A DNA stretch of 64,000 bases from positions 12,683,840-12,747,839 of the forward strand of contig NC_135183.1 of NCBI RefSeq assembly GCF_041146795.1, read 5' to 3'. Under the pieces are notes generated by a model. That model saw only the letters and a list, made by a program, of their open reading frames with translations, made no database searches and had not been told where the DNA came from. Made by a program: the position numbers and the translations under genes. Positions 40,201 through 46,215 of the stretch are shown in pieces. Positions within the stretch are counted from its first letter, which is position 1; each line of letters starts with the position of its first letter. The stretch is from Maylandia zebra. Lineage: Eukaryota > Chordata > Actinopteri > Cichliformes > Cichlidae.

Positions 40201-43200
40201 GGCCATGAAGAAAGGATTGATTGACAATAAGACTGCACTGCGTCTACTGCAGGCCCAAGAATCAGTGGGAGGAATTCTAGATCCCAATCTCAGTGTGTTC
40301 CTGCCTAAAGACACAGCTATTAAGCGCAACCTTTTAGATGAAAACCTTCGTCATGCTCTGAAACAAGATCCTGAATGTTACATTGACCCGGAAACTGAGC
40401 ATGATGCCAGCTATGAGACTTTGAAAAAAAGATGCAAGATAGAGCCTCATACTGGTCTGCTACTTTTGCCAGTCTCAGAGAAACTAGATCCTACTAAACT
40501 GGTCTTTGATGGTGTACGTAAACCAGTAACAGCAAAGGACTTGCTTGATTGTGGGGTGCTGGACAAACCAACATTTAACCAACTACTGAAGGGGGAGAAG
40601 ACTGTCCCAGAGGTGTCTGCAGACAAGAAGATCTCTCTAAAGGGGACAGGAGTGATTGCTGGTGTGGTGGCTGGACCTTTAGGGAAACTGTCTTTATCAG
40701 AGGCCAAGAAACAGATGCTCATGCCCTTAGACAGTGTAGATTTACTACTGGAGGCCCAGGCAGCGACAGGTCACATCATTGATCCCATATCCAATCAGAA
40801 GCTGACAGTAGAAGAGGCATGTGCAAGAGGAGTGGTGGACAGTAGTGATCGAGAGAAACTCTTGGCAGCAGAGGCTGCTGCTGTTGGCTACAGAGACCCT
40901 TACACAACCAAGCCTCTTTCAGTGTTTGAGGCGATGAAGAAGGGAATAATTGACAAAAAAACAGGACTACGTCTGCTGCAGGCCCAGGAATCTGCAGGTG
41001 GGATTCTAGATCCAAACCTTAGCGTGTTCCTTCCGAGAGACACAGCTATAAAGCGTAACCTTGTGGATCAGGAACTCTGTCGTGCATTAAATCAGAACCC
41101 CGATTGTTACCTTGATCCAGACACAGAACGTGATGCCAGCTATGGGGCTTTAAAGAGAAGATGCAAATCAGAGCCTCACACAGGCCTGATACTTTTACCA
41201 GTCACTGAGAGGAAGGACCCTTCCAAACTCATGTTTGATGGTGTCCGCAAACCAATCTCAGCACAGCAGTTGCTTGATTGTGGGGTTCTTGACAGGGAAA
41301 CATTTAACCAGCTAGTAAAAGGACAGAAGACTGTCCCTGAGGTCTCCGTGGATAAAAAGATCTTTCTAAAAGGGACTGGTTCAATTGCTGGTGTAATAGC
41401 TGGGCCTTCAGGGAAGATTTCTTTAGCAGAAGCCAAGAAACAGATGATCATGCCCCCAGATAGTGCAGATTTACTTCTGGAAGCCCAGGCTGCTACAGGT
41501 TACATTATTGAGCCTACATCAAATCAGAAGTTGACAGTAGAGGAGGCATGTGCAAGGGGAGTAGTGGACAGTAAAGATCGAGAGAAACTCTTGGCAGCAG
41601 AGGCTGCTGCTGTTGGCTACAGAGACCCTTACACAACCAAGCCTCTTTCAGTGTTTGAGGCGATGAAGAAGGGAATAATTGACAAAAAAACAGGACTACG
41701 TCTGCTGCAGGCCCAGGAATCTGCAGGTGGGATTCTAGATCCAAACCTTAGCGTGTTCCTTCCGAGAGACACAGCTATAAAGCGTAACCTTGTGGATCAG
41801 GAACTCTGTCGTGCATTAAATCAGAACCCCGATTGTTACCTTGATCCAGACACAGAACGTGATGCCAGCTATGGGGCTTTAAAGAGAAGATGCAAATCAG
41901 AGCCTCACACAGGCCTGATACTTTTACCAGTCACTGAGAGGAAGGACCCTTCCAAACTCATGTTTGATGGTGTCCGCAAACCAATCTCAGCACAGCAGTT
42001 GCTTGATTGTGGGGTTCTTGACAGGGAAACATTTAACCAGCTAGTAAAAGGACAGAAGACTGTCCCTGAGGTCTCCGTGGATAAAAAGATCTTTCTAAAA
42101 GGGACTGGTTCAATTGCTGGTGTAATAGCTGGGCCTTCAGGGAAGATTTCTTTAGCAGAAGCCAAGAAACAGATGATCATGCCCCCAGATAGTGCAGATT
42201 TACTTCTGGAAGCCCAGGCTGCTACAGGTTACATTATTGAGCCTACATCAAATCAGAAGTTGACAGTAGAGGAGGCATGTGCAAGGGGAGTAGTGGACAG
42301 TAAAGATCGAGAGAAACTCTTGGCAGCAGAGGCTGCTGCTGTTGGCTACAGAGACCCTTACACAACCAAGCCTCTTTCAGTGTTTGAGGCGATGAAGAAG
42401 GGAATAATTGACAAAAAAACAGGACTACGTCTGCTGCAAGCCCAGGAATCTGCAGGTGGCATTCTAGATCCAGCCCTTAGCGTGTTTCTACCTAGAGACA
42501 CAGCTATAAAGCGTAATCTTCTGGATCAAGATCTGCTTCGTGCATTAAACCAGAACCCCGATTGTTACCTTGATCCAGACACAGAACGTGATGTCAGCTA
42601 TGGGGCTTTAAAGAGAAGATGCAAATCAGAGCCTCACACAGGCCTGATACTTTTACCAGTCACCGAGAGGAAGGACCCTTCCAAACTAATGTTTGATGGT
42701 GTTCGCAAACCAGTCTCAGCACAGCAGTTGCTTGATTGTGGGGTCCTGGACAAATCAACATTTGACCAACTACTGAAGGGAAAGAAAACAGTCCCAGAAG
42801 TCTCTGTGGATAAGAAAGTCTTTCTAAAAGGGACTGGATCCATTGCTGGTGTGGCAGTTGGGCCTTCAAGGAAAATGTCCTTTACAGAGGCAAAGAAAAT
42901 GAAAATTCTGTCATCTGATAGTGCTGACATGCTACTGGAAGCTCAGGCTGCCACAGGTCACATCATTGACCTCAGAACTAACCAGAAACTAACAGTCAAA
43001 GAAGCATGTGCCAGAGGAGTAGTGGATAAAGAGGATGAATCAAAATTGTTTGCAGCGGAAGCTGCTGCTATAGGCTACAAAGACCTTACTACTGGCAAAC
43101 TTCTGTCAGCTGGCCAGGCCATGAAGAAGGGATTAATTGACAAGGACACAGCTCTGCGTGTGCTTCAAGCTCAAGAGTCTGTAGGGGGTATATTGGACCC

Positions 43201-45619
43201 TGACCTCAGTATATTCCTACCCAAAAACATTGCACTAAATAGGAATCTCATAGATCAGGATCTATACCATGCCTTAAGTCAGGGTCCTGACTGTTATCTG
43301 GACCCAGACACCAAGCAAGGAACTCCTTATGTATCCCTGAAGAAAAAATGTAAAGCTGATCCAAGCACAGGTCTTTTGCTTCTCCCTGAACCTAAAAAGC
43401 CAGCAACTGTCCAGGGGCTTAGAGGCCAGGTGTCTGTTGTGGATCTAGTGGATGCAAACTTGCTGCAGCGGTCTGATATTGACAAGTTGAATCAAGGTAG
43501 CTTGACTAGCCAAGAGGTTGAAGAGCGTCTACGCTCCTATCTGAGAGGTTCCACCTGCATAGCAGGAGTTTATGATCAGGCCAGTGATAAAGTACTGACA
43601 ATTTATCAGGCAATGAAAGATGGACTGTTGAAATCTGGGACCACTCTTGAACTGCTTGAAGCTCAGGCTGCCTCAGGTTTTATAGTTGATCCTGTGAACA
43701 ATCTCTATCTAACTGTTAGTGAAGCCTACAATAGAAGACTGTTTGGGCCAGAGTTTAAAGATAACCTGCTAGCGGCAGAAAGGGCTGTGACTGGTTACAG
43801 ACTGCCTGGTACAGACAAGACTATCTCTCTCTTTCAGGCCATTGAGAAAGGTCTAGTGGAGAAAGGCCATGGCATTCGTCTACTAGAGGCCCAAATTGCC
43901 AGTGGTGGTATCATTGATCCGGAACACAGTCATCGTATTGATGTGAATGTAGCCTACAAAAGAGGCTACCTGGATGACGGAATGATTAAGATCCTCTCTG
44001 ATCAGAATGCTGATACTAAAGGTTTCTTTGACCCTAACACGGAAGAAAACCTAACCTACACGGAGCTTAAGAACCGCTGTATCCCAGATAAGAAGACCGG
44101 CCTCATGCTTTTGCCTATAATCGACAAGAAAAGTCAAGAGTCAACACAGAAGAACACTCTGAGGAAGAGGAGAGTATTGATCGTGGACCCAGACACCAAT
44201 AAAGAGATGACAGTCCGAGAAGCATATGACAAAGGGCTTATTGACTACGAGACCTTCCTGGAGCTGTCCGACCAAGAGTGTGAATGGGAAGAGGTCACTA
44301 TTACTGCTCCAGATGGTTCTGTAAAGTTTCTTATTAATGACAAGAAAACTGGAAGACAGTATGACATTACAGAACTGCTTGAAAAGCGATTAATTGATGA
44401 ATCAGTTGTAGCTCAGTATCGTGCACGAGCCATCACCATTAATGAATTCGCTGATATCATCACCAGAAAGACCAAACATAGCTCATCGTTTGGACAACCA
44501 GCTGCCTTGGGCACATCTTCAGTGAAATCATCATCATCATCATCATCATCATCAACAACTTCAAGAACACCTTTGGGAATATCTTCAGTAACATCATCAT
44601 CAACAACTACAAAAACATCTTCATCATCAAATTTAAGAACATCAGAAGGCTCAGTTCCCTCTTTGTCGACATCATCCTCACGATCATCCTCACTGGTGTC
44701 AAGACCCTTATCTCCCACTCTCGCTAAAATGACCACAACAAAGACGACCACTGTCACAGAGCGAAGCGCCAGCAGTGTTTCGCAAGATTCACCTGATTTC
44801 CATAAACACATGTCCAGTGTATCTTTCACTCTGTCCTCTCCTGTTGAAATAGTGGGTGAACAAGAACCTATTGGTGGCATTTTTGACACAGACAACGTAG
44901 AGAAGATATCTGTCACAGAGGCGTTAAATCGTGATCTAGTGGATTCCATCACTACCCAGAGACTGCTTGAGGCCCAGGCGTGCACTGGAGGAATTGTTGA
45001 TCCTGCAAGTGGCAGAAGGGTCAGCATCCAAGAGGCATGTCGTATGGGCATAATAACTGAAGACATGGCCACTAAACTTAAGCCTGCTCAAAAAGCCTAT
45101 ATTGGCTTTGAAGATGTAAAAATGAAGAGAAAAATGTCAGTTCCTGAGGCAGTTAAGGAGATGTGGCTGCCATATGAAGCAGGACAGAGATTCATGGAGT
45201 TCCAAGTTGTAACAGGAGGTCTGTATGACCCAGAAATGGGTGGTAGAAGAACCATAGAAGATGCCTTGAAAATGGGTTGGCTGGATGGGAGAGCAGGCCA
45301 GAAGCTCCAAGATACGAAATACCACACAAAGAACCTAACATGCCCCAAAAGTAAACTTAAAATCTCTTACAAAGAGGCTCTGGATAACTGCCTGACAGAG
45401 GAAAGCACTGGCGTTAAAATGCTCCAGGCGTCGTCTGTGTCTTCGAGAGGCATCAGTAGTCCATACAATGTTGCCTCTGCCCCAGGATCCACCACAGGCT
45501 CCCGGAGTGGCTCACGACGAAGCTCCCGCAGGAACAGTTTAGACTTAGGCTCTCCCATATCCTCATCAGTCAGTCGCTACAGTATTTCCAGCTTCAACTC
45601 CTTCCAAACCAAAAGCTAA
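21913..45619 (+). CDS. dsp: dsp, desmoplakin (complete, 24 coding exons, 4,110 residues) with six tandem A-type plakin repeat domains
   Basis: Desmoplakin is the cytolinker that ties desmosomal cadherin/plakoglobin/plakophilin plaques to intermediate filaments. The 24 exons listed separately join without any frame break (12,333 nt with stop). Order of parts: Gly/Met/Ser-rich head (about 1-110); plakin domain of spectrin repeats (about 120-1110) with an embedded SH3 domain (about 494-548, ALCDFKQDQ to GGLDMLVPSVCLIVPPPNP); coiled-coil rod (about 1140-1900); six A-type PRDs (from residues 1904, 2158, 2401, 2644, 2887 and 3130); PRD-B (about 3372-3615); linker module; Ser/Thr-rich linker (about 3732-3845); PRD-C (about 3862-4050); and a GSRSGSRRSS tail before the stop. 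Exon number and junctions fit human DSP (24 exons, 2,871 residues). The extra length is mostly five additional A modules. Teleosts can carry two dsp paralogues; which one this is cannot be told here. Confidence 0.95.
22227..24055 (+). other. dsp: dsp intron 1
   Basis: 1.8 kb, GT-AG. No coding sequence or recognisable repeat. Confidence 0.85.
24056..24149 (+). CDS. dsp: dsp exon 2
   Basis: 94 nt, ctccacag acceptor, gtgagt donor. Encodes GSTLTSINQKAAILQSQCNE then YLQKAEYYIQA, start of the helical plakin domain. Confidence 0.9.
24150..24830 (+). other. dsp: dsp intron 2
   Basis: GT-AG intron; nothing recognised in it. Confidence 0.85.
24831..24952 (+). CDS. dsp: dsp exon 3
   Basis: 122 nt, ttgcag acceptor, gtaagg donor. 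Encodes GGNPSEAEYFMGMAKEAIQN through RQMGQPNENVMR; RQMGQP is also present in human DSP. Confidence 0.93.
24953..25333 (+). other. dsp: dsp intron 3
   Basis: GT-AG intron of 381 bp; nothing recognised. Confidence 0.85.
25334..25484 (+). CDS. dsp: dsp exon 4 (GC donor)
   Basis: 151 nt, ccatag acceptor. Encodes VEMYNSQLKGVHMAISGTTQ, RRKSTKGGSVGWEE and MGWIAQQK, matching the human RASSKGGGG and GWMRQQR region. The only junction that keeps frame with exon 5 is AAG followed by gcgtgt, a GC-type donor. Confidence 0.85.
25485..26636 (+). other. dsp: dsp intron 4 (GC-AG)
   Basis: 1.15 kb intron beginning gcgtgt and ending gtgcag. Apart from the non-canonical donor nothing unusual; AT-rich, no coding content. 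Confidence 0.75.
26637..26762 (+). CDS. dsp: dsp exon 5
   Basis: 126 nt, gtgcag acceptor, gtgggt donor. Encodes RLIETASWGDDPAAIEQQLM and SHQRFHSSIQRSVEFDRARD; corresponds to the human VEQHINSHRGIHNSI stretch. Confidence 0.92.
27066..27125 (+). CDS. dsp: dsp exon 6
   Basis: 60 nt, ccccag acceptor, gtgaag donor. Encodes MKTGDKANLKALDQEWDNLQ. Confidence 0.9.
27226..27393 (+). CDS. dsp: dsp exon 7
   Basis: 168 nt, gctag acceptor, gttagt donor. Encodes LREFQQIIQEISKEIMWVNE and KEEEELMFDWGDKN, the strongly conserved spectrin-repeat segment with EEELxxDWxDKN. Confidence 0.95.
27715..27819 (+). CDS. dsp: dsp exon 8
   Basis: 105 nt, taacag acceptor, gtctgg donor. Encodes KLMSALEVKEKDLNRLKAKV and NDHPASDKIE, matching human HPASDKIE. 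Confidence 0.94.
27932..28027 (+). CDS. dsp: dsp exon 9
   Basis: 96 nt, cttcag acceptor, gtaact donor. Encodes YSDTLQTQWSWLLQITKCID and THLKENLAYSQ, near-identical to human. Confidence 0.95.
28333..28458 (+). CDS. dsp: dsp exon 10
   Basis: 126 nt, atttag acceptor, gtacga donor. Encodes FFKEANETYSALQKEHETVR and CDKNTSLETLQELLRNLE. Confidence 0.93.
28459..29676 (+). other. dsp: dsp intron 10
   Basis: 1.2 kb GT-AG intron containing an interspersed-repeat-like block at about 28684-28935. Confidence 0.85.
28684..28935 (+). repeat. Unclassified teleost interspersed repeat
   Basis: CAGTTCATTTTTATTTCAAA, CATTCACAATCATTACAAAA, TTTGAAAAGGAGTAGGCTGA and ATTTGTCCCTACCCCCTCAA resemble a common fish interspersed sequence. 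The family is not certain. Confidence 0.5.
29677..29829 (+). CDS. dsp: dsp exon 11 (start of SH3)
   Basis: 153 nt, cttcag acceptor, gtcagt donor. Encodes REKEKIVENRRQVKHLVSKS, KEIVRLKPRNPEE and KALCDFKQDQ, where the SH3 domain begins. Confidence 0.95.
29970..30124 (+). CDS. dsp: dsp exon 12 (SH3)
   Basis: 155 nt, ctcacag acceptor, gtaaga donor. Encodes KVILKGNEAILKDNNQRSKW, VTGPGGLDMLVPSVCLIV and PPPNP, the body of the plakin SH3 domain. As in other plakins the canonical polyproline-binding surface appears altered. Confidence 0.95.
30244..30370 (+). CDS. dsp: dsp exon 13
   Basis: 127 nt, gcaaag acceptor, gtaagg donor. Encodes NEQYYEAILSIWSQLYINVK and SLISWQYCVMDIQRINSLTI. Confidence 0.95.
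30371..31053 (+). other. dsp: dsp intron 13
   Basis: GT-AG intron, nothing recognised. Confidence 0.85.
31054..31240 (+). CDS. dsp: dsp exon 14
   Basis: 187 nt, gttcag acceptor, gtaagt donor. Encodes AKMRPEEYRKMIKSMETHYD, MFADEDKRSIENQVNDAQTH and YEQLVVQIPTY. Confidence 0.94.
31593..32062 (+). CDS. dsp: dsp exon 15 (low-complexity insertion)
   Basis: 470 nt, ccacag acceptor, gtgaaa donor. Encodes a Gln-rich start, then a 14-residue repeat RRLEEEARMRQEEA (42-bp DNA units at 31691-31732 and 31733-31774, plus a partial third), a Lys/Arg/Glu-rich run, a Ser run, and a normal helical end (LEAAEDMLSQHIHVCF, LKISQLE). The early part has no counterpart in the human protein that I recall. Confidence 0.9.
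32159..32337 (+). CDS. dsp: dsp exon 16
   Basis: 179 nt, tttcag acceptor, gtacat donor. Encodes TVQRDVDSMRAEYLLLKERI and LNELESVNDSDKAQFLRSEI. Confidence 0.9.
32549..32687 (+). CDS. dsp: dsp exon 17
   Basis: 139 nt, ttttag acceptor, gtattt donor. Encodes LRALRDMLESVARAEDIVKV and YEARMTEKETTSLSPEEVEE; matches human EDMLKVYEARLTEEET. Confidence 0.94.
32877..33070 (+). CDS. dsp: dsp exon 18
   Basis: 194 nt, gtgcag acceptor, gtatgc donor. Encodes NIKAELDQKKGILNAMEAEL and EDVNMLSDRWRRIQLQLDT. Confidence 0.93.
33402..33564 (+). CDS. dsp: dsp exon 19
   Basis: 163 nt, gctcag acceptor, gtaata donor. Encodes MQDLRSYLPQLQHYKQTSTS, ILEWIEATRRKQVALQATKI and LEDLINNQK. Confidence 0.93.
33662..33745 (+). 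CDS. dsp: dsp exon 20
   Basis: 84 nt, ctctag acceptor, gtaagt donor. Encodes ALNAEIKVRRETVDSVLKDN and EACVNAIK. Confidence 0.93.
33836..33943 (+). CDS. dsp: dsp exon 21
   Basis: 108 nt, aacag acceptor, gtaatg donor. Encodes DYETDLAAYTSGLETLLNIP and VKRTMLKSPS, near-identical to human ASYTSGLETLLNIPIKRTM. Confidence 0.95.
34068..34166 (+). CDS. dsp: dsp exon 22
   Basis: 99 nt, ttccag acceptor, gtacgg donor. Encodes RYMELLTLSDDYYRFLGDLL and RNMEELK, end of the plakin domain. Confidence 0.95.
34167..35672 (+). other. dsp: dsp intron 22
   Basis: 1.5 kb intron before the rod exon, holding an interspersed repeat at 35318-35482. Confidence 0.85.
35318..35482 (+). repeat. Interspersed repeat, same family as 60128-60395
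   Basis: Shares CACAGAAAAACCCAACGATC-like and ACAGTGGGAAGGAAAAACTC CCTTTTAA blocks with the copy at 60128-60395. A very common teleost repeat of uncertain class. Confidence 0.75.
35673..37499 (+). CDS. dsp: dsp exon 23 (coiled-coil rod)
   Basis: 1,827 nt, 609 residues of nearly uninterrupted heptad-rich helix starting IRNTRIDLLEEELRLLRDDM. Acceptor ccttcag, donor gtacat at 37500. The rod drives desmoplakin dimerisation and sets its length. This exon is shorter than the human rod exon (which I place at roughly 760 residues). It contains an internal consensus donor at 36171, described as a finding. Confidence 0.95.
37500..38533 (+). other. dsp: dsp intron 23
   Basis: 1.0 kb GT-AG intron. The exon 23 frame stays open for about 23 codons past the donor before a stop, so read-through would end the protein early. 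Confidence 0.85.
38534..45619 (+). CDS. dsp: dsp exon 24 (rod end, eight PRDs, tail)
   Basis: 7,086 nt terminal coding exon, ctgcag acceptor. The first ~154 residues finish the coiled coil (IRATMQSLQSQYNEIVTERD...). Then come A-type PRDs at 38996, 39758, 40487, 41216, 41945 and 42674, PRD-B at about 43400, the linker module, a Ser/Thr-rich linker, PRD-C from about 44870, and a GSRSGSRRSSRRNS tail. Each A module repeats landmarks FDGVRK, LLEAQAATGHIIDP, LTVEEAC, LLAAEAAAVGY, LLQAQES and EPHTGL. PRDs bind intermediate filaments; the GSR tail is the modification-controlled filament-binding segment in mammals. Confidence 0.96.
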   Translation: MRATMQSLQSQYNEIVTERDTLLLKLQLSEKDKDHILRLEEELSRIKLSLESEYRNKQRLQEENERVKRDLSHWKDQCDSKHGLIRQYETDKDISEREKKSLKSEIERLMRELRELEESYKIKLSATQKELHEVTIVRKNIETELKTAREPPTLDPSTLIFDGVRKTVTADQLLNCGVLDKQTCNQLVKGHRTVPEVSVDKKVNLKGTGPIAGVVVEGLKGPGSISGPQFAKLTFTEAKNENLLPADAINLLLDAQAATGHIIDPRTNQKLTVEEACNHGVIDDKDRERLLAAEAAAVGYNGPGTNKPLSVFQAMKMGLIDRNTTLRLLQAQESVGGILDPVLSVFLPKDTAIERGLIDDNLCRALSQRPELYLDPENEDGVSYMSMKRRCKVEPHTGLLLLPVTEKIDPSKLIFDGVRKPVTAKQLLDCSVLDKPTFKDLEKGKKTIPEVSVDKNVNLKGTGPIAGVVAGKQGKMSLSEAKRQMLLPEDTADLLLEAQAATGHIIDPQTNQKLTVEEACTRGVVDIRDRDKLLAAEAAAVGYKDPKVAKPLSVFEAMKKGLIDNKTALRLLQAQESVGGILDPNLSVFLPKDTAIKRNLLDENLRHALKQDPECYIDPETEHDASYETLKKRCKIEPHTGLLLLPVSEKLDPTKLVFDGVRKPVTAKDLLDCGVLDKPTFNQLLKGEKTVPEVSADKKISLKGTGVIAGVVAGPLGKLSLSEAKKQMLMPLDSVDLLLEAQAATGHIIDPISNQKLTVEEACARGVVDSSDREKLLAAEAAAVGYRDPYTTKPLSVFEAMKKGIIDKKTGLRLLQAQESAGGILDPNLSVFLPRDTAIKRNLVDQELCRALNQNPDCYLDPDTERDASYGALKRRCKSEPHTGLILLPVTERKDPSKLMFDGVRKPISAQQLLDCGVLDRETFNQLVKGQKTVPEVSVDKKIFLKGTGSIAGVIAGPSGKISLAEAKKQMIMPPDSADLLLEAQAATGYIIEPTSNQKLTVEEACARGVVDSKDREKLLAAEAAAVGYRDPYTTKPLSVFEAMKKGIIDKKTGLRLLQAQESAGGILDPNLSVFLPRDTAIKRNLVDQELCRALNQNPDCYLDPDTERDASYGALKRRCKSEPHTGLILLPVTERKDPSKLMFDGVRKPISAQQLLDCGVLDRETFNQLVKGQKTVPEVSVDKKIFLKGTGSIAGVIAGPSGKISLAEAKKQMIMPPDSADLLLEAQAATGYIIEPTSNQKLTVEEACARGVVDSKDREKLLAAEAAAVGYRDPYTTKPLSVFEAMKKGIIDKKTGLRLLQAQESAGGILDPALSVFLPRDTAIKRNLLDQDLLRALNQNPDCYLDPDTERDVSYGALKRRCKSEPHTGLILLPVTERKDPSKLMFDGVRKPVSAQQLLDCGVLDKSTFDQLLKGKKTVPEVSVDKKVFLKGTGSIAGVAVGPSRKMSFTEAKKMKILSSDSADMLLEAQAATGHIIDLRTNQKLTVKEACARGVVDKEDESKLFAAEAAAIGYKDLTTGKLLSAGQAMKKGLIDKDTALRVLQAQESVGGILDPDLSIFLPKNIALNRNLIDQDLYHALSQGPDCYLDPDTKQGTPYVSLKKKCKADPSTGLLLLPEPKKPATVQGLRGQVSVVDLVDANLLQRSDIDKLNQGSLTSQEVEERLRSYLRGSTCIAGVYDQASDKVLTIYQAMKDGLLKSGTTLELLEAQAASGFIVDPVNNLYLTVSEAYNRRLFGPEFKDNLLAAERAVTGYRLPGTDKTISLFQAIEKGLVEKGHGIRLLEAQIASGGIIDPEHSHRIDVNVAYKRGYLDDGMIKILSDQNADTKGFFDPNTEENLTYTELKNRCIPDKKTGLMLLPIIDKKSQESTQKNTLRKRRVLIVDPDTNKEMTVREAYDKGLIDYETFLELSDQECEWEEVTITAPDGSVKFLINDKKTGRQYDITELLEKRLIDESVVAQYRARAITINEFADIITRKTKHSSSFGQPAALGTSSVKSSSSSSSSSTTSRTPLGISSVTSSSTTTKTSSSSNLRTSEGSVPSLSTSSSRSSSLVSRPLSPTLAKMTTTKTTTVTERSASSVSQDSPDFHKHMSSVSFTLSSPVEIVGEQEPIGGIFDTDNVEKISVTEALNRDLVDSITTQRLLEAQACTGGIVDPASGRRVSIQEACRMGIITEDMATKLKPAQKAYIGFEDVKMKRKMSVPEAVKEMWLPYEAGQRFMEFQVVTGGLYDPEMGGRRTIEDALKMGWLDGRAGQKLQDTKYHTKNLTCPKSKLKISYKEALDNCLTEESTGVKMLQASSVSSRGISSPYNVASAPGSTTGSRSGSRRSSRRNSLDLGSPISSSVSRYSISSFNSFQTKS
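38996..39757 (+). repeat. dsp: dsp PRD A1
   Basis: 762 bp, 254 residues starting DPSTLIFDGVRKTVTADQLL. It is 11 residues longer than the other A modules because of an insertion after IAGVV (VEGLKGPGSISGPQF). It is the most divergent A module together with A6. Confidence 0.9.
39758..40486 (+). repeat. dsp: dsp PRD A2
   Basis: 729 bp, 243 residues starting DPSKLIFDGVRKPVTAKQLL and ending before DPTKLVFDG. Clearly homologous to its neighbours but diverged at many positions. Confidence 0.92.
40487..41215 (+). repeat. dsp: dsp PRD A3
   Basis: 729 bp. Its second part, from 40850, is identical to the corresponding part of A4 at a 729-bp offset. Confidence 0.92.
41216..41944 (+). repeat. dsp: dsp PRD A4
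   Basis: 729 bp starting DPSKLMFDGVRKPISAQQLL. Its first part (to 41709) is identical to A5; its later part is identical to A3. Confidence 0.92.
41945..42673 (+). repeat. dsp: dsp PRD A5
   Basis: 729 bp. Identical to A4 up to 42438, after which scattered substitutions appear (for example LDPALSVF for LDPNLSVF). Confidence 0.92.
42674..43399 (+). repeat. dsp: dsp PRD A6
   Basis: About 726 bp starting DPSKLMFDGVRKPVSAQQLL. The first ~100 residues resemble A4/A5; the later part is diverged (KEDESKLFAAEAAAIGY, FLPKNIALNRNLID). Confidence 0.88.
43400..44131 (+). other. dsp: dsp PRD-B
   Basis: Starts about GLRGQVSVVDLVDANLLQRS and includes CIAGVYDQASDKVLTIYQAM, LLEAQAASGFIVDPVNNLYL, EKGHGIRLLEAQIASGGIID and FFDPNTEENLTYTELKNRC. 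It aligns with the single PRD-B of human desmoplakin, not with the A modules. Confidence 0.9.
44132..44869 (+). other. dsp: dsp linker module and Ser/Thr-rich linker
   Basis: First the conserved linker (KNTLRKRRVLIVDPDTNKEM, GLIDYETFLELSDQECEWEE), then about 110 residues dominated by Ser and Thr (from about 44520), encoded by TCA/ATC triplet runs such as 44526-44553. Human desmoplakin also has a Ser-rich stretch here, but a shorter one. Confidence 0.85.
44870..45435 (+). other. dsp: dsp PRD-C
   Basis: Begins IGGIFDTDNVEKISVTEALN and includes RLLEAQACTGGIVDPASGRR, DMATKLKPAQKAYIGFEDVK and LPYEAGQRFMEFQVVTGGLY. Matches PRD-C of desmoplakin, the module with the best-characterised filament binding. 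Confidence 0.92.
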
Positions 45620-46215
45620 ATTGATAAAAGAAAAGCAGAGTTTGTGCTTTTCTTGCACACAAATCAGAATTTGTCAAAACTATTTTCAGTGTTTTGGAAA
45701 AAAGTTGTGGAAAAAATGAGTGTTCTGTGTGAGGAGAAAATTTATATTTAGCAGTCTGAATTGTTAAATGTTCGCATATTTTTAGAGTAAGCTTTGGTGT
45801 TGATGTGCTTAAAAATCTATAGTTCAAATTATACAGAAAAACTGCAAGATGTTTGTTTGTTTGTTTTTTAATGGACAAAAGTATTAATGGTTTCTAAAAT
45901 GAGGTGTGTGGATTAATAATATAGTTCATGTCATTTAATTTTTTTTTCAAAAATTAATGAAAATATCACTTTGTATGCTTTGCATTTGAAAAATGATAGA
46001 ATAGGGTTTACAGTTATTTGACATGTTGTGTGTTTGGTTTACAGGGAGGGATTTATAGTTGGGTTGCATTGGCTTAACTGCTGTTTTTCATCATTTTCAT
46101 AAAGTCATCTTTTATTCATTCATTCATTGGTTTCTTGCCCAGTAGTGCTTCCACTTTTGTAACGTTTTTTTTTTTTCAGTATCTTAAAATAAAAACTTGA
46201 GTTTTTTGCTCATTC
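45620..46215 (+). other. dsp: dsp 3' UTR (putative)
   Basis: AT-rich sequence after the stop ends near a consensus AATAAA at 46188-46193 followed by a T-rich stretch. Another AATAAA lies near 46476, so alternative ends are possible. Confidence 0.6.
46188..46193 (+). terminator. dsp: Candidate dsp polyadenylation signal
   Basis: AATAAA 570 bp after the stop codon, followed by T/GT-rich sequence. Confidence 0.55.

Noticed and set aside
40487..42673. Regular tandem array suggestive of CRISPR or satellite DNA
   Set aside because: The 729-bp units are open coding sequence for plakin repeat domains within one exon.
44413..45072. 219-codon minus-strand open frame opposite dsp
   Set aside because: It is the reverse of the Ser/Thr linker; poly-Asp/Val composition follows from TCA repeats read backwards. 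No independent protein resemblance.
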